Part shown: piece after piece, positions 8,148 through 14,872 of the stretch
Position numbering within the stretch: the stretch's first letter is position 1
Layout of the letters: each line of letters starts with the position of its first letter
Source of the DNA: JASLBX01 sp036373915
GTDB taxonomy: Bacteria; Actinomycetota; Actinomycetes; Jiangellales; Jiangellaceae
Length of the DNA: 27,767 nt
Assembly (NCBI GenBank): GCA_036373915.1
Contig: DASUUU010000172.1
Span: forward strand, 1 to 27,767
Direction of reading: 5' to 3'
Made by a program: the position numbers and the translations under genes
Notes under the pieces: generated by a model
Told to the model about the DNA's origin: nothing
The model's input: the letters and a program-made list of their open reading frames with translations, nothing else
The model's database searches: none

Positions 8148-8160
8148 GTACCCTCGGTAC
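8148..8160 (+). promoter_or_regulatory. arcA leaderless -10 overlapped by a short dyad
   Basis: TACCCT (8149-8154) lies 6 bases before the GTG of arcA, as expected for a leaderless mRNA. The same bases form a perfect inverted repeat GTACC-CTC-GGTAC (8148-8160) that ends right at the start codon. A protein bound there would cover the -10 and the transcription start, so it is a possible operator. The arms are only 5 bp, so chance is not excluded. Confidence 0.35.
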
Positions 8161-9369
8161 GTGACGACGAACCCAGGCGACCGGCTAGGCGCCGATTCAG
8201 AGGTCGGCCGGCTCCGTACCGTCCTGCTTCATCGGCCGGGCCCGGAATTGCAGCGCCTCACCCCACGCAACAACGACAAGCTGTTGTTCGACGGCATCCC
8301 ATGGGTCGGCCGTGCCCAGGAGGAACACGACGCGTTTGCCGAGACGCTCCGCGACCACGGGGCCGAGGTTCTCTACCTGGCCGACCTGCTGGCTCAGACG
8401 CTGCGCGAACCAGCGGCCAGGCAACAGTGCGTCGCCGCCGTCCTGGACGACCCGCGCCACGGCGACACGCTCCGTTCGGCGCTCCGGTCACACCTGGAGA
8501 GCTTGGATCCCGACGACCTCGCGACCGTGCTGATAGCAGGATTGGCGCACGAGGAGTTCCGCGGCGGCCGCGGGCTCACCTATGCGTTGATGGACAAGCA
8601 CGACTTCGTCATAGATCCGCTGCCGAACCTGTTGTTCACGAGGGACTCGAGTGTGTGGATCGGCGACCACGTCGCGATCACCAGCCTGGCGATGCCCGCA
8701 CGCCGTCGTGAGACCACGTTGACCAGCGCGATATTTACCTACCACCCCCGGTTCGCCGGAACCCGGCATGTCTACGACTCGGGTCTGGAGTCGCTCGAGG
8801 GCGGAGACGTGCTGTTGCTCGCACCTGGCGTGCTGGCCGTCGGCACCGGCGAGCGGACGACGCCCGCTGGCGTGGAGCGACTCGCGCAACGGGTGTTCGA
8901 TGACGGGCTCGCCAAGACGGTTCTGGCGGTACCCATCGCGCAAGAGCGCGCCACGATGCACCTGGACACCGTGTGCACGATGGTGGATGTGGACGCGATC
9001 CTCATGTACCCGAACGTGGCCGACGAGCTGGTCGCCATCTCCATGACTCCGGGCGAGGAAGGTGTCGTGCTCGCCGAGCCACAACCATTCCTGCAAGCCG
9101 CGGCCAAGGCGATGGACATCGACACGCTGCGAATCATTGACACCGGACTCGATCCGATCACTGCCGAACGCGAGCAGTGGGACGACGGCAACAACACCCT
9201 CGCCATCGGACCGCGGCTGGCCGTTGCGTACGAGCGGAACGTCGAGACGAATGCCCGCCTGGAGGACGCCGGCATCGAGGTGCTGCGCATCGCGGGCAGT
9301 GAGCTGGGCTCTGGTCGCGGCGGACCACGATGCATGTCGTGCCCGATCAGTCGGGATAATCCGACTTAA
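8161..9369 (+). CDS. arcA: Arginine deiminase
   Basis: Hydrolyses L-arginine to L-citrulline and ammonia. The 402-residue length is normal for the family. Diagnostic segments are LRTVLLHRPGPEL at the N-terminus, NLLFTRDSSVWIG (FTRD near residue 159), ESLEGGDVLLL, MHLDTVCTMVD with the catalytic histidine, and GGPRCMSCPISRDN, in which Cys391 corresponds to the nucleophile. All catalytic positions I can align are present. There is no arcB, arcC or antiporter gene next to it, so the classical ADI operon is not here; it may serve arginine catabolism or pH homeostasis with partners elsewhere. The GTG start is set by the family N-terminus and the -10 spacing. Confidence 0.96.
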   Translation: MTTNPGDRLGADSEVGRLRTVLLHRPGPELQRLTPRNNDKLLFDGIPWVGRAQEEHDAFAETLRDHGAEVLYLADLLAQTLREPAARQQCVAAVLDDPRHGDTLRSALRSHLESLDPDDLATVLIAGLAHEEFRGGRGLTYALMDKHDFVIDPLPNLLFTRDSSVWIGDHVAITSLAMPARRRETTLTSAIFTYHPRFAGTRHVYDSGLESLEGGDVLLLAPGVLAVGTGERTTPAGVERLAQRVFDDGLAKTVLAVPIAQERATMHLDTVCTMVDVDAILMYPNVADELVAISMTPGEEGVVLAEPQPFLQAAAKAMDIDTLRIIDTGLDPITAEREQWDDGNNTLAIGPRLAVAYERNVETNARLEDAGIEVLRIAGSELGSGRGGPRCMSCPISRDNPT

Positions 9370-9457
9370 ACCTTTTATCGGGATTGTGACTCGGCTCACG
9401 CATGAAGTTTGGCCGTACAACTTTCGCGACCGGTGTCGTAGAAGTAACCTACTCTGT

Positions 9458-9504
9458 AAGCCCCGGCTGGTCGCGTTTCCCCCGTCGCGATCGCCCGGGG
9501 CCTT
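9458..9504. terminator. Possible bidirectional terminator hairpin
   Basis: Between the convergent arcA and DUF5926 genes, AAGCCCCGG (9458-9466) can pair with CCGGGGCCTT (9495-9504) with one bulge, and TCGCG (9471-9475) with CGCGA (9486-9490). No T-tract is present. Its position downstream of both genes fits termination from both sides. The rest of 9370-9525 shows no convincing gene. Confidence 0.4.
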
Positions 9505-9525
9505 CACATGTCCCCGCGCGCGGCT

Positions 9526-10452
9526 TCAGCGCAAGGTGACCTGGCGGTTGGCCAGCCCAGAGCGCGCCCGCCGCTGGTCGGCACTCAACGGCTTGTTCTC
9601 GGCGACGGCGGCGGCCAGGCGATCGGCCAACTCTGCCGCTGGACCCTCGACCTGCTCGGCAGGAGTACCCTCCACCAGATCCCACACCGGAACCAGCCGG
9701 CCGTGGGCCCGGAACGTGCCCAACAGCCGAGTCCCCTCGCCGAGCCCGTCGGCACCGCTCACGTGCAGCCGCGCCAGCCCGTCCAGCAGTGGTTCCTCGT
9801 CGTAGGGCATGACCCAGCGAACCTGGTCGCGATCACCGAGTCGGCACCAGTACGCAGCCTCCACCGAAGCAAGCCGGGCGGTCGGGAGAACGGCTGCGTT
9901 CGCGCGTTCCATCGAGGCGCGTACGTCCGGGGACGGCTCGCCGTCCTCCTCCAGCCAGAAGTCGAAGTTCTCGTGAACCTGCACCTCGAGCGGCGCACTC
10001 GGGTCGATGAGGTCTTGCAGCCTCGGCGCGTCGTCTGGTCTAGGTCCGGGCGCGACGGCGGCGCCCGGTTCGGCCGTGAGCGCGGTGCTCAGCGCATGTC
10101 CGAGGTCGGCACTAGGGTCACCGGTCGACGTCGGGGTCTGCAGACCGAGCATTATCTGCCCGCTGTCGCGTACCAGAGCGGGCAGCGCCATCGGAAGAAG
10201 GGTCGCGACCACGACCGGCCGGTCGGCATGTGCCCCGGCGAGTCGGACCGGGGCCGTGGCCGCCGACACGATCTCGCGGAGTGCTATCCAGTCTGTCTCG
10301 CCGGGCAACCCCTCGAAGGGCCGGCTGACGTAAGCAGTAGTGCGCGCTTTGGCCCGCTTGCCGTGACACGCCTTGTACCGCTTACCCGATCCACAGGGGC
10401 ACGGTTCACGCATCCCGACGACGGGCACGTCGGCAGAAGTCTGTGCATTCAC
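9526..10452 (-). CDS. SEC-C motif protein (DUF5926 type)
   Basis: A 308-residue protein of an actinobacterial family labelled DUF5926 and sometimes miscalled SecA-related. The only recognised motif is an N-terminal SEC-C zinc-binding motif, CPCGSGKRYKACHG near residues 18-31, with the expected CxCGSGKxYKxCHG pattern. The remainder (residues 45-308) has no catalytic signature that I know; it ends in a basic, Ala-rich helix. No signal peptide or membrane segment is seen, so it is cytoplasmic. The GTG start lies 18 bases after the RsbW-like gene. A TAAGCT hexamer lies 8 bases upstream, so it may have its own promoter as well as read-through. Confidence 0.82.
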   Translation of the reverse strand: MNAQTSADVPVVGMREPCPCGSGKRYKACHGKRAKARTTAYVSRPFEGLPGETDWIALREIVSAATAPVRLAGAHADRPVVVATLLPMALPALVRDSGQIMLGLQTPTSTGDPSADLGHALSTALTAEPGAAVAPGPRPDDAPRLQDLIDPSAPLEVQVHENFDFWLEEDGEPSPDVRASMERANAAVLPTARLASVEAAYWCRLGDRDQVRWVMPYDEEPLLDGLARLHVSGADGLGEGTRLLGTFRAHGRLVPVWDLVEGTPAEQVEGPAAELADRLAAAVAENKPLSADQRRARSGLANRQVTLR

Positions 10453-10470
10453 GGGAGTCGAGCTTACGAC

Positions 10471-10893
10471 TCACGCCGAAACGACGGCGAAGACCGTAAC
10501 GCGATCGCTGTCGGAGGCTACGCCCCAGTCGCTGGCGATCGCGCTCACTATCGCCAGACCGCGCCCGCCGGTGTCCGCGAACGACGGGGGTTCGACATGC
10601 GGTTGCTTCCTTCCCCCGCCGTCGGTCACGTGGATGCGCACCTGCGAGTCTGTGGCGTCCCAGCGCAGGATGACCACACCGGAGCGGTCAGTTCCGCGCA
10701 GCGGGCGAGCGTGGCGCACCGCATTGCCCACAAGCTCGGTGACGACAACGAGAGCGTCTTCGATGACTCGGCTGGGTAGGCCTCGAGTGCGCAGATCGTC
10801 CCGGACGAGGTGACGAGCCGCGGTTACACTGCTCGGCGCACTGTCTAACTCCGCAGTCCGTTCACCCCTTGTACTCGTGGCCTGATGGCCCAC
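10471..10893 (-). CDS. RsbW/SpoIIAB-like ATP-binding protein
   Basis: A 140-residue single-domain GHKL protein like the anti-sigma-factor serine kinases common in Streptomyces. The N box is ELVGNAVRHA (Glu and Asn present), the G1 box is VTDGGG and the G2 region is GGRGLAIVSAIA. These proteins usually bind ATP and control a sigma factor or phosphorylate an STAS-domain antagonist; no partner gene is adjacent. The frame extends upstream to 11001, but I set the start at GTG 10893 because GGAGGGGA (10901-10908) precedes it by 7 bases. That gives a typical length beginning before the helix SSVTAARHLVRDDL. The upstream 200 bases hold several dyads. Confidence 0.85.
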   Translation of the reverse strand: MGHQATSTRGERTAELDSAPSSVTAARHLVRDDLRTRGLPSRVIEDALVVVTELVGNAVRHARPLRGTDRSGVVILRWDATDSQVRIHVTDGGGRKQPHVEPPSFADTGGRGLAIVSAIASDWGVASDSDRVTVFAVVSA

Positions 10894-10900
10894 GACAAAC

Positions 10901-10908
10901 TCCCCTCC
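10901..10908 (-). promoter_or_regulatory. Strong ribosome-binding site of the RsbW-like gene
   Basis: GGAGGGGA on the minus strand, 7 bases before GTG at 10893. It is the best Shine-Dalgarno match in this part of the window and decides between three possible starts (10893, 10950, 11001). Confidence 0.6.
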
Positions 10909-10944
10909 GGTGGGCCGCGCCGCTTGCCTCACCGCACGAGTGTT

Positions 10945-11084
10945 GCCCATTTTGGGCGGATGCCAAACCCGTCCACGTGCATGACGCACACCACACTCCA
11001 TTCAATCGCCGCTGATCGAATGGGCATTTCCCCTTCTACGACCGTCTAGTCCTGGTTCTAGATACCTTTAGAAGGTGCTAGCAC
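10945..11084. promoter_or_regulatory. Control region with four small dyads upstream of the RsbW-like gene
   Basis: The 206-base gap between the RsbW-like start and the AAA gene stop has no gene. It holds a leader hairpin GCCCA-TTT-TGGGC (10945-10957), a 10-bp dyad with one mismatch, CCATTCAATC and GATCGAATGG (10998-11023), an imperfect palindrome TCTAGATACCTTTAGA (11057-11072), and a perfect 10-bp palindrome GTGCTAGCAC (11075-11084). The last two also lie within 45 bases of the AAA gene stop. They are candidate operators; no matching regulator is recognised. Confidence 0.35.
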
Positions 11085-11099
11085 GGCTTGTGGCCGGAC

Positions 11100-12284
11100 T
11101 TAGCCGTGTTTACGTAGGTAGTTACCGAAATGTGGCACCGTGAACGCGATGGTGCCACGCTCAGCGGAGTAGACCAGGCCCTTTTTCATCAGCGAGTCGC
11201 GTGCCGGGGAAAGTGACGACTGCTTTCGGCCGAGATGCTCCGCGACCGCCGCGGTCGGAACCGAACCGTCGGTCCCGTCCGACAGCGCCGCCATGGCGCG
11301 CAGGTAGTCGCGCTCCGCGGGTGTGGCGCGTTCGTACCGCGAGCCGAAGAACCCGACCGCAAGCTCCGCCTCGGCCTCCGGCGCAGCCACCTTGACATCG
11401 TCGCGCGACACCGGGGAGCGGGGGGCGTTGTCCCACGTGACCTTGCCGTAGGCCTGGACGAAGTACGGATAACCGTCCGTGACCTCGTACAGGGCATCGA
11501 GGGCCGTGTCGTCGTACGCCACACCCTCCTCCGCCGCCGGTGCGACAAGTGCAAGATCGGCGGCCGACCGGTCCAGCTTGTCGATGCGCACGTACCGGAA
11601 CAGCCGCTCCGAGTAGGACTTGGAGGCCGAAAGTACGGCCGGCAGATGCGGCAGGCCGGCCCCCACGACGACTAGTGGCAGTCCCTGCTGTGACAGTTCG
11701 TGGCAGGCCGCACACAGCGCCGAGACGTCGGGAGCCGGGATGTCCTGCATCTCGTCGACGAACAGCGCGATTCCGACTCCGACGTCACGAGCGACCCCGG
11801 CCGCGTCGACCAGCAATTCCACGAGGTCGACCTCGATGTCGCCGGTGTCGGCTCGGCCCGTCGCCGCAGGCACGTCGATGCCCGGCTGCCAACGGTCGCG
11901 CAGCCGCCCGCCCTGGGCACGCATGGCGAACGCCTTGAGCACGCCCAGGAACCGGTCCACTTGCGCCGGATCACGGTGTCGAGGGGTGAGCTCGCGCACC
12001 GCCATATGAAGTGCGCTCGCCAGCGGCCGCCGGATCGACTGGTCCGGCCGGGCCTCGATCTTCCCGGTGCCCCACAACCTGCCGATCGCCTGTGACCGGA
12101 GTGCGTTGAGCAACACGGTCTTGCCGACTCCCCGGAGCCCGGTGAGGACAAGGCTCCGTTCCGGCCGGCCGCGGGCGATTCGCTCGAGAACGACATCGAA
12201 CTGCGCCAGCTCGCGGTCACGTCCCGCCAGCTCAGGTGGCCGCTGACCGGCGCCAGGGGCATAGGGGTTCCGCACCGGGTCCAC
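11100..12284 (-). CDS. AAA/ORC-like ATPase with C-terminal winged helix
   Basis: A 394-residue P-loop ATPase. After a short N-terminus (PYAPGAGQRPPELAGRDREL) come Walker A GLRGVGKT at residues 49-56 and Walker B IALFVDEMQD at about 172-181. The C-terminal 80 residues (VPTAAVAEHLGRKQSSLSPARDSLMKKGLV) look like a winged-helix DNA-binding domain. The domain order is that of ORC1/CDC6-like and related archaeal-type ATPases, which in bacteria form a widespread family of unknown role. The upstream codon is ATG followed at once by GTG. I prefer the GTG at 12284 because TAGGCT then lies exactly 6 bases upstream; the ATG would add one residue. No partner is evident. The role is unknown. Confidence 0.85.
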   Translation of the reverse strand: MDPVRNPYAPGAGQRPPELAGRDRELAQFDVVLERIARGRPERSLVLTGLRGVGKTVLLNALRSQAIGRLWGTGKIEARPDQSIRRPLASALHMAVRELTPRHRDPAQVDRFLGVLKAFAMRAQGGRLRDRWQPGIDVPAATGRADTGDIEVDLVELLVDAAGVARDVGVGIALFVDEMQDIPAPDVSALCAACHELSQQGLPLVVVGAGLPHLPAVLSASKSYSERLFRYVRIDKLDRSAADLALVAPAAEEGVAYDDTALDALYEVTDGYPYFVQAYGKVTWDNAPRSPVSRDDVKVAAPEAEAELAVGFFGSRYERATPAERDYLRAMAALSDGTDGSVPTAAVAEHLGRKQSSLSPARDSLMKKGLVYSAERGTIAFTVPHFGNYLRKHG

Positions 12285-12290
12285 CATCGA

Positions 12291-12296
12291 AGCCTA
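12291..12296 (-). promoter_or_regulatory. Putative -10 of a leaderless AAA-ATPase promoter
   Basis: On the minus strand TAGGCT is followed by TCGATG and then GTG at 12284. A transcript starting 6 bases after the hexamer would lack the ATG but include the GTG, which is why the GTG is taken as the start. Confidence 0.4.
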
Positions 12297-12304
12297 TTGA
12301 CCGA

Positions 12305-12387
12305 TCTAGCGGAGGCCGTAGATTTCGCTAGACACGTGCAGACGGCGTGTCGTACGCATGGATCGACCGCAGCAGGATGCTCGGTCG
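12305..12387. repeat. Three tandem dyads in a divergent promoter region
   Basis: Between the AAA ATPase and the SSI-like lipoprotein lie three inverted repeats in a row: TCTAGCG and CGCTAGA (12305-12332, 14-base spacer); GACACG and CGTGTC (12331-12351, 9-base spacer); and CGACCG-C-AGCA with TGCTCGGTCG (12364-12387, 3-base loop, one bulged C, ten pairs). They fill the space between the two putative -10 elements and may be operators or a transcribed structure. Confidence 0.4.
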
Positions 12388-12407
12388 CGGAACCGTTCCC
12401 GCGCGAC

Positions 12408-12413
12408 TACCGT
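12408..12413 (+). promoter_or_regulatory. Putative -10 of a leaderless lipoprotein promoter
   Basis: TACCGT is followed by six bases (CCAACC) and GTG at 12420. The same hexamer and spacing occur before larB. It decides between two adjacent GTG codons at 12420 and 12423. Confidence 0.4.
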
Positions 12414-12419
12414 CCAACC

Positions 12420-12878
12420 GTGGTGAGAAACCTGCTCGCACTGCTGATCGCCGCCACGCTCGCCGCCGGCTGCGGAACCGACGGCGGCGACGACCGGACC
12501 ACGACCGGCGCCTCGCCGGCGGACACGCCGACCCCTGGGCCGGAGACCGAGCTGACTGTCGTGCTCGACCAAGGTGACGGCACGCCGCCGAAGGAGTGGA
12601 CCCTGACCTGCGATCCGGTCGGCGGCAGCCACCCGGATCCGGAGGCTGCCTGTGACACCCTGGCTCGACTCGACCCCGAGGTCTTCGAACCGGTACCGCC
12701 GGACGCGATGTGCACGATGATCTACGGGGGGCCACAGACCGCAGAGGTCACCGGACGATGGGACGCTGAACCGGTCGACGCCGAGTTCTCCCGCGAGAAC
12801 GGCTGCGAGATAGACCGCTGGGACGACGCCGCTGCGGTGCTCGGTCACGAAGGCGGAGTGAGCGGCGGCCCGAGCTAG
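12420..12878 (+). CDS. Lipoprotein with subtilisin-inhibitor-like domain
   Basis: A 152-residue exported lipoprotein. The signal peptide NLLALLIAATLAAGC ends at lipobox Cys18, followed by a Thr/Pro/Gly-rich linker. From residue 45 it follows the Streptomyces subtilisin inhibitor (SSI) pattern: LTVVLDQG, LTCDPVGGSHPDPEAACDTL, MCTMIYGG, GRWDAEPVDAEFSRENGC. The cysteines 64/78 and 98/129 fall where the two SSI disulfides lie. Met100, two residues after Cys98, matches the P1 reactive-site Met of SSI (CPMVYDP). This suggests a cell-surface-anchored serine-protease inhibitor; classical SSI is secreted and dimeric. The GTG start follows from the -10 spacing and gives a normal signal peptide. Its stop TAG overlaps the stop of the convergent gene. 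Confidence 0.8.
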   Translation: MVRNLLALLIAATLAAGCGTDGGDDRTTTGASPADTPTPGPETELTVVLDQGDGTPPKEWTLTCDPVGGSHPDPEAACDTLARLDPEVFEPVPPDAMCTMIYGGPQTAEVTGRWDAEPVDAEFSRENGCEIDRWDDAAAVLGHEGGVSGGPS

Positions 12879-13963
12879 ACGTAGCTCGGCTCGGCGAGAA
12901 CGCCGTCACGCCCCAGAAAGCGACCGTGCTCTTCCACGGCCGCCCGCAGCGATCTCGTCGCGGCGGCATTGAACGGCTCGCACAGCTTGACGTCGACGAT
13001 GACGTCCGAGCGCCTGATCGTTCGCTTCCAGAAGCCGGCGATTCTGGCGTCGAGCAACAGCAGGCCCACGTAGGTGGCTCGCTGCCGCCGCTTGTCGTGC
13101 CCGGCAGGATCCCACAGGCCCCGTGTCTCGCTGTACGAGCCCACACACTCGTCGTACGGCTGGAGCAGGTGGACGGTGCCCGGCGGCATCGCCGGGGGAG
13201 GTTCCAGCCGGCCGTGCCAGTAGAACGTGACTTCGCCGGCAATGCGGCTGTCCAGCTCGTCCCCGAGGATCTCGATACCGCGCCGGACATCGGCCACGGT
13301 CAGGCTCGACCACCACGAGAAGTCCTTCGCCGACGCCGGTCCCCTGCTGGCGAAGTACCGGCCGGTGAGTTCGGCCAGCGCTTCGTCGCGCGGCAGCTCG
13401 ACGGCGCGAGGCGCCCGCTCGGCCAGCAGGGCATAGGTCTGCTGCTTGCCGCGTCGGGGACCGCTGCAGATGAGCTGTTCGAGCTCGGCATGCATGAGCA
13501 CGTAGCTCAGCCGGATGCCCGTTGCAGCGATCCCGCCATCGGCCAGAACGGCCGACAACTCGGTCCGTGTCAGCGACCGCCCACCAGCGAGGGCCGTGCC
13601 GATGAGTTCGTGGCATCGCCGCAGGACGGCGTCGTCCAGTCCGGTCTGGCGGTAGTAGTACGCGTTGGACGCATGTACGCGCGGGCCGGTGAGCTCGAGC
13701 AGCCAGCGGATCTCTGAAGGCAGCACGAAATGCCACGTGGGCCGCAGCACGTGGGTGCGCAGGAAGTGACCGGCATCGAACCACGCCAGCAGATCGGGCT
13801 CGGTCGCCGCCTGCAAACGCTGCCCGATGGACCAGACGGCCGGGCCGAAATCCTGGGCCTGGCCGGCGCCGAGGCGCCGTACCACCTCATCGGGATCGGG
13901 CCACGGTTCACCAATGAGCCCACCACGGTGCAGGCGCCACGCGGTGATCTGGGCCGGCGTCAC
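12875..13963 (-). CDS. HTH_42 protein, candidate AlkZ-like DNA glycosylase
   Basis: A 362-residue protein of the winged-helix HTH_42 (YcaQ/AlkZ) superfamily. Family signs are the N-terminal ITAWRLHRGGL, then GAGQAQDFGPAVWSIGQRL, HVLRPTWHFVLPSEIRWLLEL, SLTRTELSAVL, GPASAKDFSWWSSL and LLQPYDECVGSY. QAQ at residues 35-37 matches the QΦQ catalytic motif reported for AlkZ-type interstrand-crosslink glycosylases, as opposed to QΦD in YcaQ types. The frame is open to 14086, but the start is taken as GTG 13963, which overlaps the upstream Fpg stop as GTGA and places the first helix at the N-terminus. It is the third gene after aat and the Fpg/Nei gene, so a role in DNA base repair is plausible. Enzymatic activity is inferred, not shown. 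Confidence 0.85.
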   Translation of the reverse strand: MTPAQITAWRLHRGGLIGEPWPDPDEVVRRLGAGQAQDFGPAVWSIGQRLQAATEPDLLAWFDAGHFLRTHVLRPTWHFVLPSEIRWLLELTGPRVHASNAYYYRQTGLDDAVLRRCHELIGTALAGGRSLTRTELSAVLADGGIAATGIRLSYVLMHAELEQLICSGPRRGKQQTYALLAERAPRAVELPRDEALAELTGRYFASRGPASAKDFSWWSSLTVADVRRGIEILGDELDSRIAGEVTFYWHGRLEPPPAMPPGTVHLLQPYDECVGSYSETRGLWDPAGHDKRRQRATYVGLLLLDARIAGFWKRTIRRSDVIVDVKLCEPFNAAATRSLRAAVEEHGRFLGRDGVLAEPSYV

Positions 13964-14823
13964 TTCAGCAGCCGGGACAGCCGGCGGTCGGCTAGCGGCT
14001 TGCCACCGGTCTGGCAGGTGGGGCAGTACTGCAGGCTGGAATCGGCGAACGAGACCTCTCGCACGGTATCGCCGCAGACCGGGCACGCGTCCCCGGTACG
14101 CCCGTGCACCCGCATGCCGGAGCGTTTGGTGTCCTTCAGGTCGCGGGCGGCCAGGCCGCGCGAGCGCTCGACCGCATCGCGGAGGGTGCCGACGATCGCC
14201 CGGTGGAGCTCGGACACTTCGTCCGCGGTGAACGTAGCCGCCGGGTGAAACGGTGACACGCGGGCAACGTGCAGCACCTCGTCGGAGTACGCGTTGCCGA
14301 TGCCGGCGATCACTGCTTGATCACGCAGGATGCCCTTGATCTGCGAGCGGCCGGCCCGCTGCAAGATCGCCGCCAGCGCCTCCACGGTGAAATCGGCGGA
14401 CAGCGGATCGATGCCCAGGCGGGCCACGCCTGGCACCTCGGCAGGGTCCCGGGCGGTGTAGACGGCCAGCCGCTTCTTCGTGCCCGCCTCTGTGAGGTCG
14501 AAGCCTGCCCCGCTAGCCAGATGCACGCGGAGCGCCAGGGGTCCCTTGCCGGGTCGCGGAGGCTTGGCCGAGAGGGAATCGCTCCACCGCAGCCAGCCGG
14601 CCCGCGACAGGTGGAAGATCAGGTGCAGCCCGTCGCAGTCGATATCGAGAAACTTGCCGTGCCGGTGGACGTCGGTGATCGTGAGCCCACCCAGCGACGT
14701 GATCGGCGGGTCGTAGGTCTTGAGCACGCTGATCGCTGCGACGTCGATGCGGGCCACCACCTGCCCTACGGCGTTCTCGCGCAGGAAGCCCGCCAGCGCC
14801 TCCACCTCTGGCAGCTCTGGCAT
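13960..14823 (-). CDS. Fpg/Nei-family DNA glycosylase
   Basis: A 287-residue base-excision-repair glycosylase/AP lyase. It starts with PELPEVE, giving the catalytic Pro2 and Glu3. HRHGKFLDI holds the conserved lysine; IKGILRDQAVIAGIGNAYSDEVL is the helix-two-turn-helix; the C-terminal zinc finger has CPVCG and CPTCQ. Two usual Fpg residues differ: the zinc-finger arginine (HAQRATFYC in E. coli) is serine in FADSSLQYC, and the void-filling Met of LGMSG is replaced in LSRAG. It therefore may belong to an actinobacterial subgroup with altered lesion preference. ATG 14823 is chosen over 14850 because the proline must be residue 2. Aat lies 49 bases upstream; the HTH_42 gene overlaps its stop. Confidence 0.93.
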   Translation of the reverse strand: MPELPEVEALAGFLRENAVGQVVARIDVAAISVLKTYDPPITSLGGLTITDVHRHGKFLDIDCDGLHLIFHLSRAGWLRWSDSLSAKPPRPGKGPLALRVHLASGAGFDLTEAGTKKRLAVYTARDPAEVPGVARLGIDPLSADFTVEALAAILQRAGRSQIKGILRDQAVIAGIGNAYSDEVLHVARVSPFHPAATFTADEVSELHRAIVGTLRDAVERSRGLAARDLKDTKRSGMRVHGRTGDACPVCGDTVREVSFADSSLQYCPTCQTGGKPLADRRLSRLLK

Positions 14824-14872
14824 GCGTTCATCGTATTCAGCCGCGCCCACACCACCTCGCCCACCTTGTCGA

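Noticed and set aside
9402..9539. A 45-codon ATG frame on the plus strand after arcA.
   Set aside because: Its third-position GC is only about 60 percent, well below the real genes here; there is no ribosome-binding site, and it runs through the terminator-like hairpin and into the 3' end of the opposite-strand gene.
9500..10779. A long plus-strand frame (9508-10779) across the DUF5926 and RsbW-like genes.
   Set aside because: It crosses two identified opposite-strand genes and has no plausible product.
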